DNA from: Anthropogastromicrobium sp050944455
GTDB taxonomy: Bacteria > Bacillota > Clostridia > Lachnospirales > Lachnospiraceae
Length of the DNA: 64,000 bases
Direction: 5' to 3'
Assembly (NCBI GenBank): GCA_050944455.1
Contig: JBMNRC010000013.1
Coordinates: forward strand, 20,367 to 84,366
A model generated the notes under the pieces. The model worked only from the letters and a program-made list of their open reading frames with translations, was not told where the DNA came from and searched no databases. Within the stretch, counting starts at the first letter, position 1. Each line of letters opens with the position of its first letter. The position numbers and the translations under genes were made by a program. This document shows positions 33,093-42,166 of the stretch, piece after piece.

Positions 33093-35606
33093 TCAATACT
33101 GAAGCGTGTTGTTTGCGATGTAATCCGCCCACGCGTCGTCAGTATAGTTGAAGGTTGTGAACTGGCATGTAGCCTCGCCGAATCCTACATTGGTAAGGTA
33201 GGTGTCAAGCGGATAGTTGACCTTCTGGGAGTGCAGGCTGGCGACATTTCTGTAGTACAGCGGAGTGGTCGCGAAGTAAGCCAGATAGCACTCTTCCATG
33301 TTCGCGTAGAACGCCGCTCTGGTGTCCATGTCGTAATCGTTGAACGCGCCGAGCGCGCTGTCCAGGCTGTCGACTTCCTGAGCGTTCGCCCAGAATGCCC
33401 AGTTCTGGAGAGTATCGGTGATATCGGTGCCGTCAACGTTCATCGTCAGGTTGACCGCGGAGGTATCGAAGCCGAGTTCCATCTGGTTGCCGGAGCCGTC
33501 GGAAGCGTCGCAGTAGCACATTGCGAGCATCTGGTAAGGAGCCATGTCGGCGCCGCCCCAGGTAGTGAAGATCATGTCAGTGCCGCCGGAGTACATGGTG
33601 TTGTAGTAGTCGGCGTCGACGGTCATGGTCAGGGAAACCTTGCCCTCGAAGCCGCTGCCCTTGCAGGCTTCCTGAAGCTGGGTGTTCAGGTAGTTGAACA
33701 TCTGTACGTAGATATCGTCGGACTGGTATACGCGGAAGTCGATGGTGATATCGCTCGTTCCGTCGTAGATGCCGGCGGCGACAGCCTTGTCGTAAGCCTC
33801 AGCCATGAGCGCCTGCGCCTGTTCCATGTCGTAGCCGGTCATCGCGTTGTAAGCGTCGTCGACGGTCGCGTAATCGGTGCCCTCGCCCCAGGAGATGCCG
33901 TAGGTGTCAAGAAGAGCGATCTTTGCGGCCTCGCTGTCACGGTAGGTAGCGCCGGTGAACGGATCGTAGACGTACATGTAGTTGAGGATGCCGAAGCCGG
34001 CCGTACCAGCGGAGGTATAAGCCGTAGCGAACTCCTCGCGGTTGAGAGCCAGAGCGAACGCGTGGCGGAACTCGTCGATCACAAGAATCTGGGAGTTGGT
34101 GCCGTGCTCAAGCAGCTTGTCATAGTCAAGGTTGAAGGTAATCTTGGTGGTGTAGCTCTGCGGAGTGTAGAGGATGTAATCGGAGGAAGCGTAGGTCTCC
34201 ATGTCATCCGACTCGAGGGACACGGTGTCAAGCTCGCCGCTGAGGAAGCTCATCAGAGCGGTCGCGTGCTCTTCGATTGCCTGAACCACAACGCGGTCAG
34301 CCTGATACTGTCCGAGGTGATTGCCGTCGGAGTAGCCGTACCAGCTGTCGTTGCGCTCGTAGGTGATCTGCTTGTCGAGTTCGTAGTAAGTCATCTTGTA
34401 CGGGCCGTAAGCAATCGTGGTATCCAGGGATGTGCAGTAGTTGGTCGTAACGGTAGCTGCCTCATCCTCGGTTTCGACCTCGTTGCCGTCAGCGTCGTAG
34501 AAGGTCTTGCACTCTTCGTACAGCGGCTCGTAAACCAGCCAGGTGGTGGCCAGGTTGTACGGAACGTAGAAGCTTGCCTGCTCGATCGTGTTCTCGAAAA
34601 TCAGGTCGATAGTGTAGTCGTCGACCTTGACCAGTCCGACGTCCTCCCACGCGACGTCTTCGCCCATCGCCGCGGTGTAGCAGTAGGTGCTGCCGTAGGA
34701 CTCGTACGGAGCGCCCGGAGCGAAATAGTTTTCGTACAGGTACTTGGCGGAAACCCAGGCCTCATCGGCGCTGCTGTCTTCCACCGCCAGGTCGCGGTAC
34801 ATGGTGTCATCGTCGATGGACACGTACTGCGGGCACTCGTTGCCGTCGGCGTCGGTCATGCCTTCAAGGCCCCAGAATCCCCACATATCAATGTAGACGG
34901 TGTTGCCCGCGTCAACCTCTTCGCCGGCCGTGCCGGAGATCAGGGTGTACTGAAGCTGTCCGGCGTACAGATAGTTTTTCGCGTTGACAATCGCGAAATT
35001 GGCCTGATAGAAGCTGTCCGCGCGGCGGTTCATCATCTTCGGGTTGAGCTGCTGCTGCATGGAATAGATGTAGCTGTCGGCGTTGATCGCCTCGCCGTTT
35101 TCCCAGGTAGCGTTCGGGTTCAGGGCGATGCGGAATGCCTTTGCGGTGTCTCCCTCTTCCACGCCGTACTGCCCGACATACTGGTCGGTGACGTCCTCAG
35201 GAAGAGCGGCAGCCATCTCGCACTGGACCGAATAGCCGTCAAGACTGCTGTTCGGAACGAATCTGTAGAAGCCGACATCGATGTAATCCATGACGCTGCT
35301 GTCCTCGGAAGTTTCCCAGGAAAGCGGGTCCCAGTTGAGACCGGTGATTGCCGCCATGTAATTGTTGTAAGTGTAGTAGCCTTCGTCGGTGTAATCCTTG
35401 CCCTCCTCGCCGGCATACACGTCAGTGGTGACCGTGTCGCTGGAAGAGCTGTCAGCCTTGCCCGTTGTGACCGGCTGGCCGGTGTAGCTGCGCTCACCGG
35501 GGTCATAGCTGTCAGCCGGGGTGAAGTCAGAAGCGAATACTGCAGAAGAGCTTCCGATCACCATGGCAGACGCCAGCACCAGTGATGTAAGTTTTTTTAA
35601 TCTCAT
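33093..35606 (-). CDS. oppA: OppA-like peptide-binding protein, enlarged and without lipobox
   Basis: 837 residues from the ATG at 35606 behind AGGAGGGTTTACT; usual OppA is about 550. The signal peptide ends near AVFAS (residue 26) with no cysteine, so no lipid anchor. A Ser/Thr/Asp linker follows. The SBP_bac_5 pattern is clear (KAFRIALNPNATWENGEAINADSYIYSMQQQLNP near 155; FRHAFALALNREEFA near 530). Extra length is spread over acidic, Tyr-rich insertions such as at 225-310. It should capture peptides and pass them to OppBC. It has its own strong promoter and is followed by attenuating hairpins, so it is probably made in excess. Confidence 0.92.
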   Translation of the reverse strand: MRLKKLTSLVLASAMVIGSSSAVFASDFTPADSYDPGERSYTGQPVTTGKADSSSSDTVTTDVYAGEEGKDYTDEGYYTYNNYMAAITGLNWDPLSWETSEDSSVMDYIDVGFYRFVPNSSLDGYSVQCEMAAALPEDVTDQYVGQYGVEEGDTAKAFRIALNPNATWENGEAINADSYIYSMQQQLNPKMMNRRADSFYQANFAIVNAKNYLYAGQLQYTLISGTAGEEVDAGNTVYIDMWGFWGLEGMTDADGNECPQYVSIDDDTMYRDLAVEDSSADEAWVSAKYLYENYFAPGAPYESYGSTYCYTAAMGEDVAWEDVGLVKVDDYTIDLIFENTIEQASFYVPYNLATTWLVYEPLYEECKTFYDADGNEVETEDEAATVTTNYCTSLDTTIAYGPYKMTYYELDKQITYERNDSWYGYSDGNHLGQYQADRVVVQAIEEHATALMSFLSGELDTVSLESDDMETYASSDYILYTPQSYTTKITFNLDYDKLLEHGTNSQILVIDEFRHAFALALNREEFATAYTSAGTAGFGILNYMYVYDPFTGATYRDSEAAKIALLDTYGISWGEGTDYATVDDAYNAMTGYDMEQAQALMAEAYDKAVAAGIYDGTSDITIDFRVYQSDDIYVQMFNYLNTQLQEACKGSGFEGKVSLTMTVDADYYNTMYSGGTDMIFTTWGGADMAPYQMLAMCYCDASDGSGNQMELGFDTSAVNLTMNVDGTDITDTLQNWAFWANAQEVDSLDSALGAFNDYDMDTRAAFYANMEECYLAYFATTPLYYRNVASLHSQKVNYPLDTYLTNVGFGEATCQFTTFNYTDDAWADYIANNTLQY

Positions 35607-35660
35607 AGTAAACCCTCCTATGAAGTTGAACAGCCCAACGGCTGTTTGCAGTATAAAGAC

Positions 35661-35690
35661 ATTATATTTTTTCAGTGCGAGGCTTGTCAA
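35661..35690 (-). promoter_or_regulatory. Promoter of the opp operon
   Basis: TTGACA (35685-35690) and TATAAT (35661-35666), both perfect, are spaced by 18 bases, about 50 bases before the oppA ATG. A small AACAGCC/GGGCTGTT hairpin lies in the leader at 35629-35646. Confidence 0.85.
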
Positions 35691-35993
35691 CTGGCGGCAG
35701 GTTAAATTTACTATGTTTTTATTGATGCAAAACGCTAATCTCTTTAATTTGGTAAAGTATTATCTCATTGAATTCCACAGGTTTGCGGACAATACCGGAA
35801 AAAAACAACCCGGTCCGTGCGGCCGCGTGCGCCGGATATGCGGAACTGACCGAAGGCACCCCGTGTCCGATGAATTTCCTGACATCGGCGTTCAGGCCGG
35901 TGAAAAAGAAAGCCGCGCCGCATGTCCGATGCATTTTTTTGCAGCCGCAATCCCGAAACAGGCGTGCGGGACACGCGGCACCGAATCCGGGCT
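35691..35993. other. Gap between opp promoter and surE
   Basis: No gene is recognised in this stretch. The part next to the promoter is AT-rich; the rest is GC-rich with no clear terminator for surE. Confidence 0.4.
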
Positions 35994-36725
35994 TTACGGC
36001 AGGTCGTGCCCGATCACGCTGGGCCGCACCTTTCCGATCGCGATATAGCCCCGAAGGATGCAGTCGATGTCCGAGCCCGGATCCGCGTGATCTGAAAACA
36101 GGCTGTCGGGCCGAAGGACAAAGGAGCCGTCCTCCCGGTCTTCCCGGATATAGTTATCCTCGTAGAACTGGGACTGCGACGGCTTCACGCCCCGGGCGAT
36201 TCCCTTCACATCCTGCGCGGAACCCGCCGGGAAATTGACGCTCCACACCGCGTCCGCGCTTCTGGGATAGGAAAGGAACTCCTCGATGATCTGTTTCAGA
36301 TAGCTGTCGATGATTCTGAAATCATCGTCCCCCTTTTTGGAGAAGGCGAATGACGGGATGCCGAAGCGCAGCCCTTCCATTGCGGCGCCGATCGTGCCGG
36401 AATAAAGGTCGTCGAACCCCGCGTTCCATCCGTTGTTGATGCCGGAGAACACGACGTCGGGAAGGCTGCCGCCGCACAGATAGTGCACCGCCGCCTTGAC
36501 GCAGTCCGCCGGCGTTCCGCCGACGCTCCACGCCTTCACATTCTCTGCCGGGAAATCGACGGGCTTTACCTCGATCGGGTCGAAAACGTGGATTCGCTGC
36601 GACATGGCGCTGCACTGGGAAGCCGGCGCGGCTACCGTGACGCTGCCGTATTCCGCGGCGGCCTCGGCCAGCTTCACCAGGCCCGGCGATCTGATCCCGT
36701 CGTCATTCACTACCAGTATCTTCAT
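35994..36725 (-). CDS. surE: 5'/3'-nucleotidase SurE
   Basis: 243 residues from the ATG at 36725, chosen because SurE proteins start MKILVVNDDG; an AAGGAG site lies 12 bases upstream. The metal site is complete: Asp8 and Asp9 in NDDG, Ser39 in PASQCSAMS and Asn97 in SGINNGWNAG. GGTPADCV at 69-76 is also conserved. It removes phosphate from nucleoside monophosphates and helps clear nucleotides in stress or stationary phase. It follows a metallo-beta-lactamase-fold gene in the same direction, 246 bases away, separated by repetitive GC-rich DNA. Confidence 0.95.
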   Translation of the reverse strand: MKILVVNDDGIRSPGLVKLAEAAAEYGSVTVAAPASQCSAMSQRIHVFDPIEVKPVDFPAENVKAWSVGGTPADCVKAAVHYLCGGSLPDVVFSGINNGWNAGFDDLYSGTIGAAMEGLRFGIPSFAFSKKGDDDFRIIDSYLKQIIEEFLSYPRSADAVWSVNFPAGSAQDVKGIARGVKPSQSQFYEDNYIREDREDGSFVLRPDSLFSDHADPGSDIDCILRGYIAIGKVRPSVIGHDLP

Positions 36726-36970
36726 CTTTCTTTTGTGCTCCTTCTCCTGAATTTTCATAAGCCGGGCATGTCCGCGCCTGATCCCTGACGGCCGGTTTTC
36801 CCGGAACCGTCCCGCCGGCGGCTGATCTCTGACAGCTGCTTTCCCGGGCGGCCGCGCTCTGCCGCTGCGCCAGGCGTGTTTACCGTTGCCGGATGTACCG
36901 CCGGCTGATCTCTGACGGCCGTTTTCCCCGGCGCCTGAGGCCGGCCGGTTTTCCGCAGCCGGCCGCCTGA

Positions 36971-38320
36971 TTACTGTTCTTCCGCTTCTTTCAGTTCCCC
37001 GTCCGACAGAGTATAAACCCTGCCTGGCTCCGGAAGCAGGCTGTTCCCGGAGTACGCCTCGGCCAGCCTTTCCGGGCTGAAGCTGTGGAGCGGAACCAGC
37101 GTCTTTGGATGGACCGTCTCCACCATATAGCGCAGGTGCCACGGATCCGAGTGGCCGCTCACCGCGCGGTAGTCATAGGGAATTCCCTGGGATTCCAGAA
37201 GCAGCTTGAGCTTCGCGTAGGACGGCATGTATTCGCCCAGCGGGGTTCCGTCCATGTGGATATAGCGCGAGATTTTCCCGCGATAATCAAACAGTTCCGC
37301 GGAGTGGACGTAATCCAGCTGCAGCACATAATGCTCCGGGTCAGCGGCGATCTGCGCCCCGGAAACAACGGCGCACCCAAAGCCGGCAAGCCTTTCGGCT
37401 TCTGCTGCCGGGGGCATCGTCTCTCCGTAAACCGACGGATGGTCCTGCGGGAAGAACGCGCACAGGTAATCGGCCGCGGAAGACTCCAGCACCAGTTCCC
37501 TCCCGTTCTGCCTGACCGTCTCCGTCAGATGATGCAGGCGCTCCACGTTGCGGTTATAGGGATTGATAATAATCAGGCCCGGCTCCGTGCGTGTCAGTTC
37601 CGCGATCTCATCCTGAAGCGTGGATTCCGTGCGGACTTCCTGCTCCTTGAGCGCGGACCAGTCCACCTCGGAAAAGCTGACGCTGACTCCCTCGGAAATC
37701 AGCACGTCGCACCCGGCCGCGGTGCGGGCGAATGCCTCCGTGACGTCCGGGTGGAAGCCGTGGAAGCGATAATCGCCGGTATAGGCCACCGTCCCGTCGG
37801 GCGTCGTGATCAGAAAACCGCAGGCTCCGACGACGTCATGGTCCACCGGGACGCAGCGGATCACGATGTCTTCCACCGCCGCCTTCTGTCCCGGCTTCAT
37901 GCCGATGCAGTTCGGATGCTCCGCCGGAGCGGACTCCCCGCAGGCGGACAGCCTTCTGTACAGCGTCAGGCTGTCTTCGCTCATGTACACCGGGATGTCC
38001 GGCGCCAGCATTCCCATCCCGCCGCAGTGATCGATATGCATGTGGGAAAGAAGCAGGAAATCCGTTTTCCCGCTTTTTCCGTACGGTTTGAGGCCTAGCG
38101 TTTCCGCCGCCTGTTCGCCGTATATCCCGTCCTGCGCGGGAAGAACGCCGAGGCGGACGCAGTCCGCGGCCTCCTTTCCCGGGCGCCTCTCCACGCAGTC
38201 GTCCATCCGGTTGGAGTTGGCAAAGCCAAAGTCAAACATGCATCTCGCGCGCTCTGTCTCTATCACGGCAAAAGTCCCGCCGATCTCACGGAGCCCCTGC
38301 AGAAATCTTATTTTTGTCAT
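36971..38320 (-). CDS. Metallo-beta-lactamase fold hydrolase, RNase J-like/beta-CASP type
   Basis: 449 residues from the ATG at 38320. The zinc motif HMHIDH (93-98) is intact; further metal-ligand motifs are VDHDVVG, AYTGDYRFHG and the late SGHSDPWHLRYMVETVHPKTLVPLHS. The region between, with VLESSAADYLCAFF and later GCAVVSGAQ, fits a beta-CASP insert as in RNase J and CPSF-like nucleases. RNase J proper is longer (about 550), so this may be a shortened nuclease or another phosphodiesterase. It has its own promoter and is probably co-transcribed with surE. Confidence 0.8.
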   Translation of the reverse strand: MTKIRFLQGLREIGGTFAVIETERARCMFDFGFANSNRMDDCVERRPGKEAADCVRLGVLPAQDGIYGEQAAETLGLKPYGKSGKTDFLLLSHMHIDHCGGMGMLAPDIPVYMSEDSLTLYRRLSACGESAPAEHPNCIGMKPGQKAAVEDIVIRCVPVDHDVVGACGFLITTPDGTVAYTGDYRFHGFHPDVTEAFARTAAGCDVLISEGVSVSFSEVDWSALKEQEVRTESTLQDEIAELTRTEPGLIIINPYNRNVERLHHLTETVRQNGRELVLESSAADYLCAFFPQDHPSVYGETMPPAAEAERLAGFGCAVVSGAQIAADPEHYVLQLDYVHSAELFDYRGKISRYIHMDGTPLGEYMPSYAKLKLLLESQGIPYDYRAVSGHSDPWHLRYMVETVHPKTLVPLHSFSPERLAEAYSGNSLLPEPGRVYTLSDGELKEAEEQ

Positions 38321-38392
38321 TCGTCCTGATCCATCCTTTCGTCTTTCCGGCATCCGGCACGCTTACCGCCGGTCCTCCCCGGAAAGCAATTC

Positions 38393-38422
38393 AGTATAGC
38401 ATATCTTTCCCGGAAATGTCGA
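38393..38422 (-). promoter_or_regulatory. Promoter of the metallo-beta-lactamase/surE unit
   Basis: TCGACA (38417-38422) and TATACT (38393-38398) are spaced by 18 bases, 73 bases before the ATG. The rest of the gap up to 38622 is GC-rich and shows nothing I recognise. Confidence 0.55.
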
Positions 38423-38622
38423 AAATTCTTCTCTCAGCGCAAATACCGGCGGTCTCCGACGGGCAGAAGCTGCCGGCGCGGCCGGCCCGCGGCCATCTTT
38501 CAGAGACGGCCGGCAGACGCAAGTCTGCCAGAAGACCCCAACGCGCCGGCGGCCGCCGGAGTCCGACCGGCCGCCAGCGCTGTCCGAAGGGTTCCGCGGC
38601 GACAGGCGCGGCCACAACAAAA

Positions 38623-38647
38623 GGGACCGCGGAAAACCCGCGGTCCC
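38623..38647 (-). terminator. Terminator of the second sugar importer operon
   Basis: GGGACCGCGG (38623-38632) pairs with CCGCGGTCCC (38638-38647); the minus strand continues CTTTTGTTGTGG. It lies 65 bases behind the binding protein gene. Confidence 0.8.
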
Positions 38648-38711
38648 CGGAAAAGTCCCTCAGGGGATCTGAAAATCCCGGCCGCCTCGCGGCGCGGTAT
38701 TCCAGACCGGC

Positions 38712-39983
38712 TTACTCAAGATCGCTGTTGATGGCCTCAACCAGCGTGTCAAGAGCGGTCTGCCCGTCAGCGCCGTCAAGGATCAGGTCCTCAAGAGTGC
38801 TGTTGACATCGCTTCTGACCGCATAGCTGCCGTCAAAGTTCTTGGAAGCGAAGAAATAATCAGTCTGCGCGTAAGCCGCGGTAGCCGTCGGATCGTTCGC
38901 CATGAACTCCTGGTACTCATCGGACTCGTAAGCGGAAACCCTGACCGGAAGATATCCGGTGACCTCTGCCCACTCGGTGGTTGCCTCGGTGGAAGTCAGG
39001 TACATCATGTAAGCGAAGCCGGCAAGCTGCTTGTTCTCGTCGGTGGAGAACATCGCGATGTTGGTGCCGGCCTGGTTGGCAGCGGAAGTTTCATTGGAAG
39101 GAAGCGGCGCGACGCCGAGTTCCCATCCGTCGGCGGTGATGTAGGAAACGCCGGTGACGGAGCCGATATATCCGCCGACAAGCTGGTTGGAAAGAACGGT
39201 GGAGAAGTATCCGTCCTCGCCGATCAGGCGGGCATATCCGTTGTTGTACAGATCCATGATGTAGGTCAGTGTCTCAAGGCCCTTGTCGTTGTCGAACAGC
39301 GCGCCGGTCTCGTCGATGTACTCAGCGCCGTCCTGAAGCAGGGAAGCCTCAAGGAATCCGGCAAGGTCGTCAACGCCGAACGCCGGGATGCCCTTACCCT
39401 CGAGAACAGCGGCTCCGACGGTGGCCATATCTTCCCAGGTCTTCGGCGCCTCAATTCCGAGTTCATCGAACATGGTCTTGTTGTAGAAGTAAACGTAGGT
39501 GCTCTTGTTGAACGGCATGCCGCTCACAAACCCGAACTCGCTGACCTCGTCGCGATAGCTCTCGATGATGTCGTCGTAATCCGGCATGTAGGCTTCGATA
39601 AAGTCATCCAGCGGTACGACCTTGTCGATGTAGTCGGTCATCCAGTTGTTGTAGGTCTGGGCCAGATCCGGCAGCGTATCCGAAGCCGCGCTTGCAGTAA
39701 GCTTGGTGGACAGATCGCTGTAATTTCCCTGATTGACCAGCTTGACGGTGATGCCGTACTCATTGGTCTCGTTGAACTCATCGGTCAGGGCGGTAAGCTC
39801 CTCTTCCTGGGTGCTGCTCATCGCGTGCCAGAACTCGATCTCGCACGGCTCGATTGACATCTCGGCCTGGGATTCCGGTTCGGATTCAGCCTCGGTGGTC
39901 TCCTCGGCGAAAACCGGGAGGCTCATGGAAGCCGCCATAGCCAGAGCGAGCGCAGCTGCCGCTGCTTTCTTTGCATTCATCAT
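38712..39983 (-). CDS. Extracellular sugar-binding protein, family 1
   Basis: 423 residues from the first of two ATGs at 39983, behind GGAGGGAAAA. The signal peptide (MMNAKK, Ala-rich core) ends near VFA at residue 25 and is followed by a Glu/Thr/Ser/Pro linker. No lipobox cysteine is present. The mature chain shows IEFWHAMSSTQEEELTALTDEFNE and NKSTYVYFYNKTMFDELGIEAP, typical of the UgpB/MalE group (COG1653). It is the last gene of an operon with MsmK and two permeases, an unusual place for a binding protein, and is separated from the permease by a tandem repeat. Substrate unknown. Confidence 0.9.
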   Translation of the reverse strand: MMNAKKAAAAALALAMAASMSLPVFAEETTEAESEPESQAEMSIEPCEIEFWHAMSSTQEEELTALTDEFNETNEYGITVKLVNQGNYSDLSTKLTASAASDTLPDLAQTYNNWMTDYIDKVVPLDDFIEAYMPDYDDIIESYRDEVSEFGFVSGMPFNKSTYVYFYNKTMFDELGIEAPKTWEDMATVGAAVLEGKGIPAFGVDDLAGFLEASLLQDGAEYIDETGALFDNDKGLETLTYIMDLYNNGYARLIGEDGYFSTVLSNQLVGGYIGSVTGVSYITADGWELGVAPLPSNETSAANQAGTNIAMFSTDENKQLAGFAYMMYLTSTEATTEWAEVTGYLPVRVSAYESDEYQEFMANDPTATAAYAQTDYFFASKNFDGSYAVRSDVNSTLEDLILDGADGQTALDTLVEAINSDLE

Positions 39984-40190
39984 TTTTCCCTCCTTTGCGC
40001 CGCATTGGCGCTGAAGAAACTGAAGACGCTGTGATATTCTTGTCAACAGCTGATTCAATGATAACAGACTTGAAGAGGAAAAGCAAAAGGAATCTTGCCG
40101 CCGCGGCCCCGCTTTGCCGCGATTTGACGTATTTTTCCTGCTTTTTATCTTTTTGTCTGTATTATCCGCTGTAATCTCCGCGCATCCGGG

Positions 40191-40400
40191 TCCTGTTCCC
40201 TTCATCCGGCCGCTTCCGGATTTCCCGGGGTTCTGTTCCCTTCGTCCGGCCGCTTCCGGATTTTCCGGGGTTCTGTTCCCTTCGTCCGGCCGTTCCCGGA
40301 TTTCCCGGGGTTCTGTTCCCTTCGTCCGGCCGTTTCCGGATTTCCCGGGGTTCTGTTCCCTTCATCCGGCCGTTTCCGGATTTCCCGGGGTTCTGTTCCG
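40191..40400. repeat. Five-copy 40-base tandem repeat inside the sugar importer operon
   Basis: Units of exactly 40 bases start at 40191, 40231, 40271, 40311 and 40351, with ten more bases of a sixth at 40391. Each reads TTCTGTTCCCTTCGTCCGGC and then continues with a Pro/Gly-like GC-rich half ending TTTCCCGGGG. Each unit can fold on CCGG/CCGG arms. Copies differ by one or two bases. It lies between the permease (ends 40427) and the binding protein gene. Open frames through it on both strands are only repeat translation. Confidence 0.95.
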
Positions 40401-40426
40401 ATACGCGGATTTTGCGCGATCCGGAT

Positions 40427-41266
40427 TTATCCTTTGATTCCTCCCTGCGTGACGCCGTTGATGATGGTGTCTCTCATAAACAGGTAGATCACGATGATCG
40501 GCAGGACCATCAGGCAGGAAGCCGCCATAATCAGTTCGGTTCTCGCTCCTTCCTCGGTCTGGAACGAAACCAGTCCGTAGGACAGTACTCTCATCTCGCG
40601 GCTGTTGGTGACCAGCAGCGGCCACATGAAGGAGTTCCAGGAAGCGATGAAGTTGAGGATCGCCACGGTCATGATCGGACCGCGGTTCATCGGGACCATC
40701 ACTTTGCACATGTACTTGAAGTCATGGCAGTGGTCGGCCTTGGCCGCCAGGTAAAGGGCGTCCGGAACGGAGCTGAAGAACTGGGTGAGCAGGTAGATGT
40801 TGAAAACGCTGGCCAGCCACGGGACGATCATCGCCTGGTAGGTGTCGATCCAGTGCAGCTTCGAGATCGTCATGTAGTTGGTGATCACCAGCATCTCGCT
40901 CGGAACCATCATGGTCGCGAGGAACAGCATGAACACGACTTTCTTTCCCGGGAACTCCAGCCGGGCGAACGCGAAGGACGCCAGGATGGTGGTCGCCAGA
41001 ACGCCGAGCGTATCAACCACGGCGACGAAAATCGTATTGAAGAAATAACGGCCGAACGGAGCCGAATTCCACGCGGTGACGAAATTGACGAACTGCGGAG
41101 ACGCCGGGAAGAACACCGGCGGGATCGAGCGGATCTCGGCGTTGGTCTTGAGCGCCGAGAGAATCATGTACACGAACGGAAGCAGGGTAATCAGCGCGCC
41201 GGCAATCAGGATCGCGTACTTGACCACGTCGACTGCGATATTGACGCCTGTTCTCTTTTTATTCAT
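40427..41266 (-). CDS. MalG-type sugar ABC transporter permease
   Basis: 279 residues from the ATG at 41266 (GGGAGGCGGCGAG site). Six membrane segments; the EAA loop PDALYLAAKADHCHDFKYMCKVMVP is near residue 195, with the usual glycine replaced (KADH), a small deviation. The end DTIINGVTQGGIKG is typical of COG0395 permeases. It pairs with the MalF-type permease 13 bases upstream. Confidence 0.93.
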   Translation of the reverse strand: MNKKRTGVNIAVDVVKYAILIAGALITLLPFVYMILSALKTNAEIRSIPPVFFPASPQFVNFVTAWNSAPFGRYFFNTIFVAVVDTLGVLATTILASFAFARLEFPGKKVVFMLFLATMMVPSEMLVITNYMTISKLHWIDTYQAMIVPWLASVFNIYLLTQFFSSVPDALYLAAKADHCHDFKYMCKVMVPMNRGPIMTVAILNFIASWNSFMWPLLVTNSREMRVLSYGLVSFQTEEGARTELIMAASCLMVLPIIVIYLFMRDTIINGVTQGGIKG

Positions 41267-41279
41267 CTCGCCGCCTCCC

Positions 41280-42155
41280 TCACGAATTCGCCCGGCTGGT
41301 CACCGTTCTCTGGATGATCGTCAGGGTCAGGACAATGCCGAACAGGACAACCGCGGCCGCGGCCGCCTCGCCGTACGCCGTCTCGTTGTAGAACTTGCTG
41401 TAGATGTAATACACGACGGTGATCGCGCTGTTTGCCGGGCCGGCTTTCTGCCCGCCGAACAGGGCGTAGACCTCGTTGTAAACCTTGAACGCGTTGATCA
41501 GGCCCATGATGAACGCGTAGGAAATCATCGGCGCGATGGCCGGCAGCGTGATGCGGGTGAACACGCGCCTGCGCGGCGTGGAATCGACCTTCGCGGCGTT
41601 GTACAGGTCATCCGGGATCGTCTGGAGGGCCGACAGGAAAATCAGGATGTCGAACGCGCAGCTGCGCCAGATGCTGAAGATGATCAGCGAGGGCAGCGCG
41701 TACTCCTTGGACGTCAGCCATTTGACCGGCGCGATGCCGAACCACCCGAGAACCTGGTTGATCAGGCCGAAATCACTGTTGAAAATCCATTTCCAGACAA
41801 GGCCGATGGCGATGGTGCTCGTGACGTACGGCAGAAAATAGATGGTCTGGAAAACCCCGCGGAAGTGAATCTTGCTGTGCAGGATCACCGCGATCAGCAG
41901 CGAAAGGATGATGGAGAACGGCACCACGAAAACCACGTAGATCATCGTGTTGGTCAGAGCGCGGATGAAGTACTTGTCGTGGAAGATCGAAACGTAGTTG
42001 TTCAGGTTGATGCCGTCATACTCGCCGCTGACGAAGTTGTAGTTCTCCATGAAGCTCATGATGACGGCACGGATCAGCGGATATACGACAAAAACGCTGA
42101 TGATGACCAGCGCCGGGGCCAGATAAAGATACCCTTTGAAGCTTTTCTTTTCCAC
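41280..42155 (-). CDS. MalF-type sugar ABC transporter permease
   Basis: 291 residues from the ATG at 42155 behind GGAGGCCGCCGTGG. Six membrane segments, beginning at YLYLAPALVIISVFVVYPLI. The EAA loop DDLYNAAKVDSTPRRRVFTRITLP is near residue 190; the usual glycine is replaced by serine there (KVDST), as its partner also departs from consensus. COG1175 family. It lies 11 bases behind the ATPase gene and belongs to the same operon. Confidence 0.93.
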   Translation of the reverse strand: MEKKSFKGYLYLAPALVIISVFVVYPLIRAVIMSFMENYNFVSGEYDGINLNNYVSIFHDKYFIRALTNTMIYVVFVVPFSIILSLLIAVILHSKIHFRGVFQTIYFLPYVTSTIAIGLVWKWIFNSDFGLINQVLGWFGIAPVKWLTSKEYALPSLIIFSIWRSCAFDILIFLSALQTIPDDLYNAAKVDSTPRRRVFTRITLPAIAPMISYAFIMGLINAFKVYNEVYALFGGQKAGPANSAITVVYYIYSKFYNETAYGEAAAAAVVLFGIVLTLTIIQRTVTSRANS

Positions 42156-42166
42156 GGCGGCCTCCT

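Noticed and set aside
33231..35585. A 784-codon plus-strand frame opposite oppA
   Set aside because: Antisense shadow of a clear binding protein; no start site, no domain.
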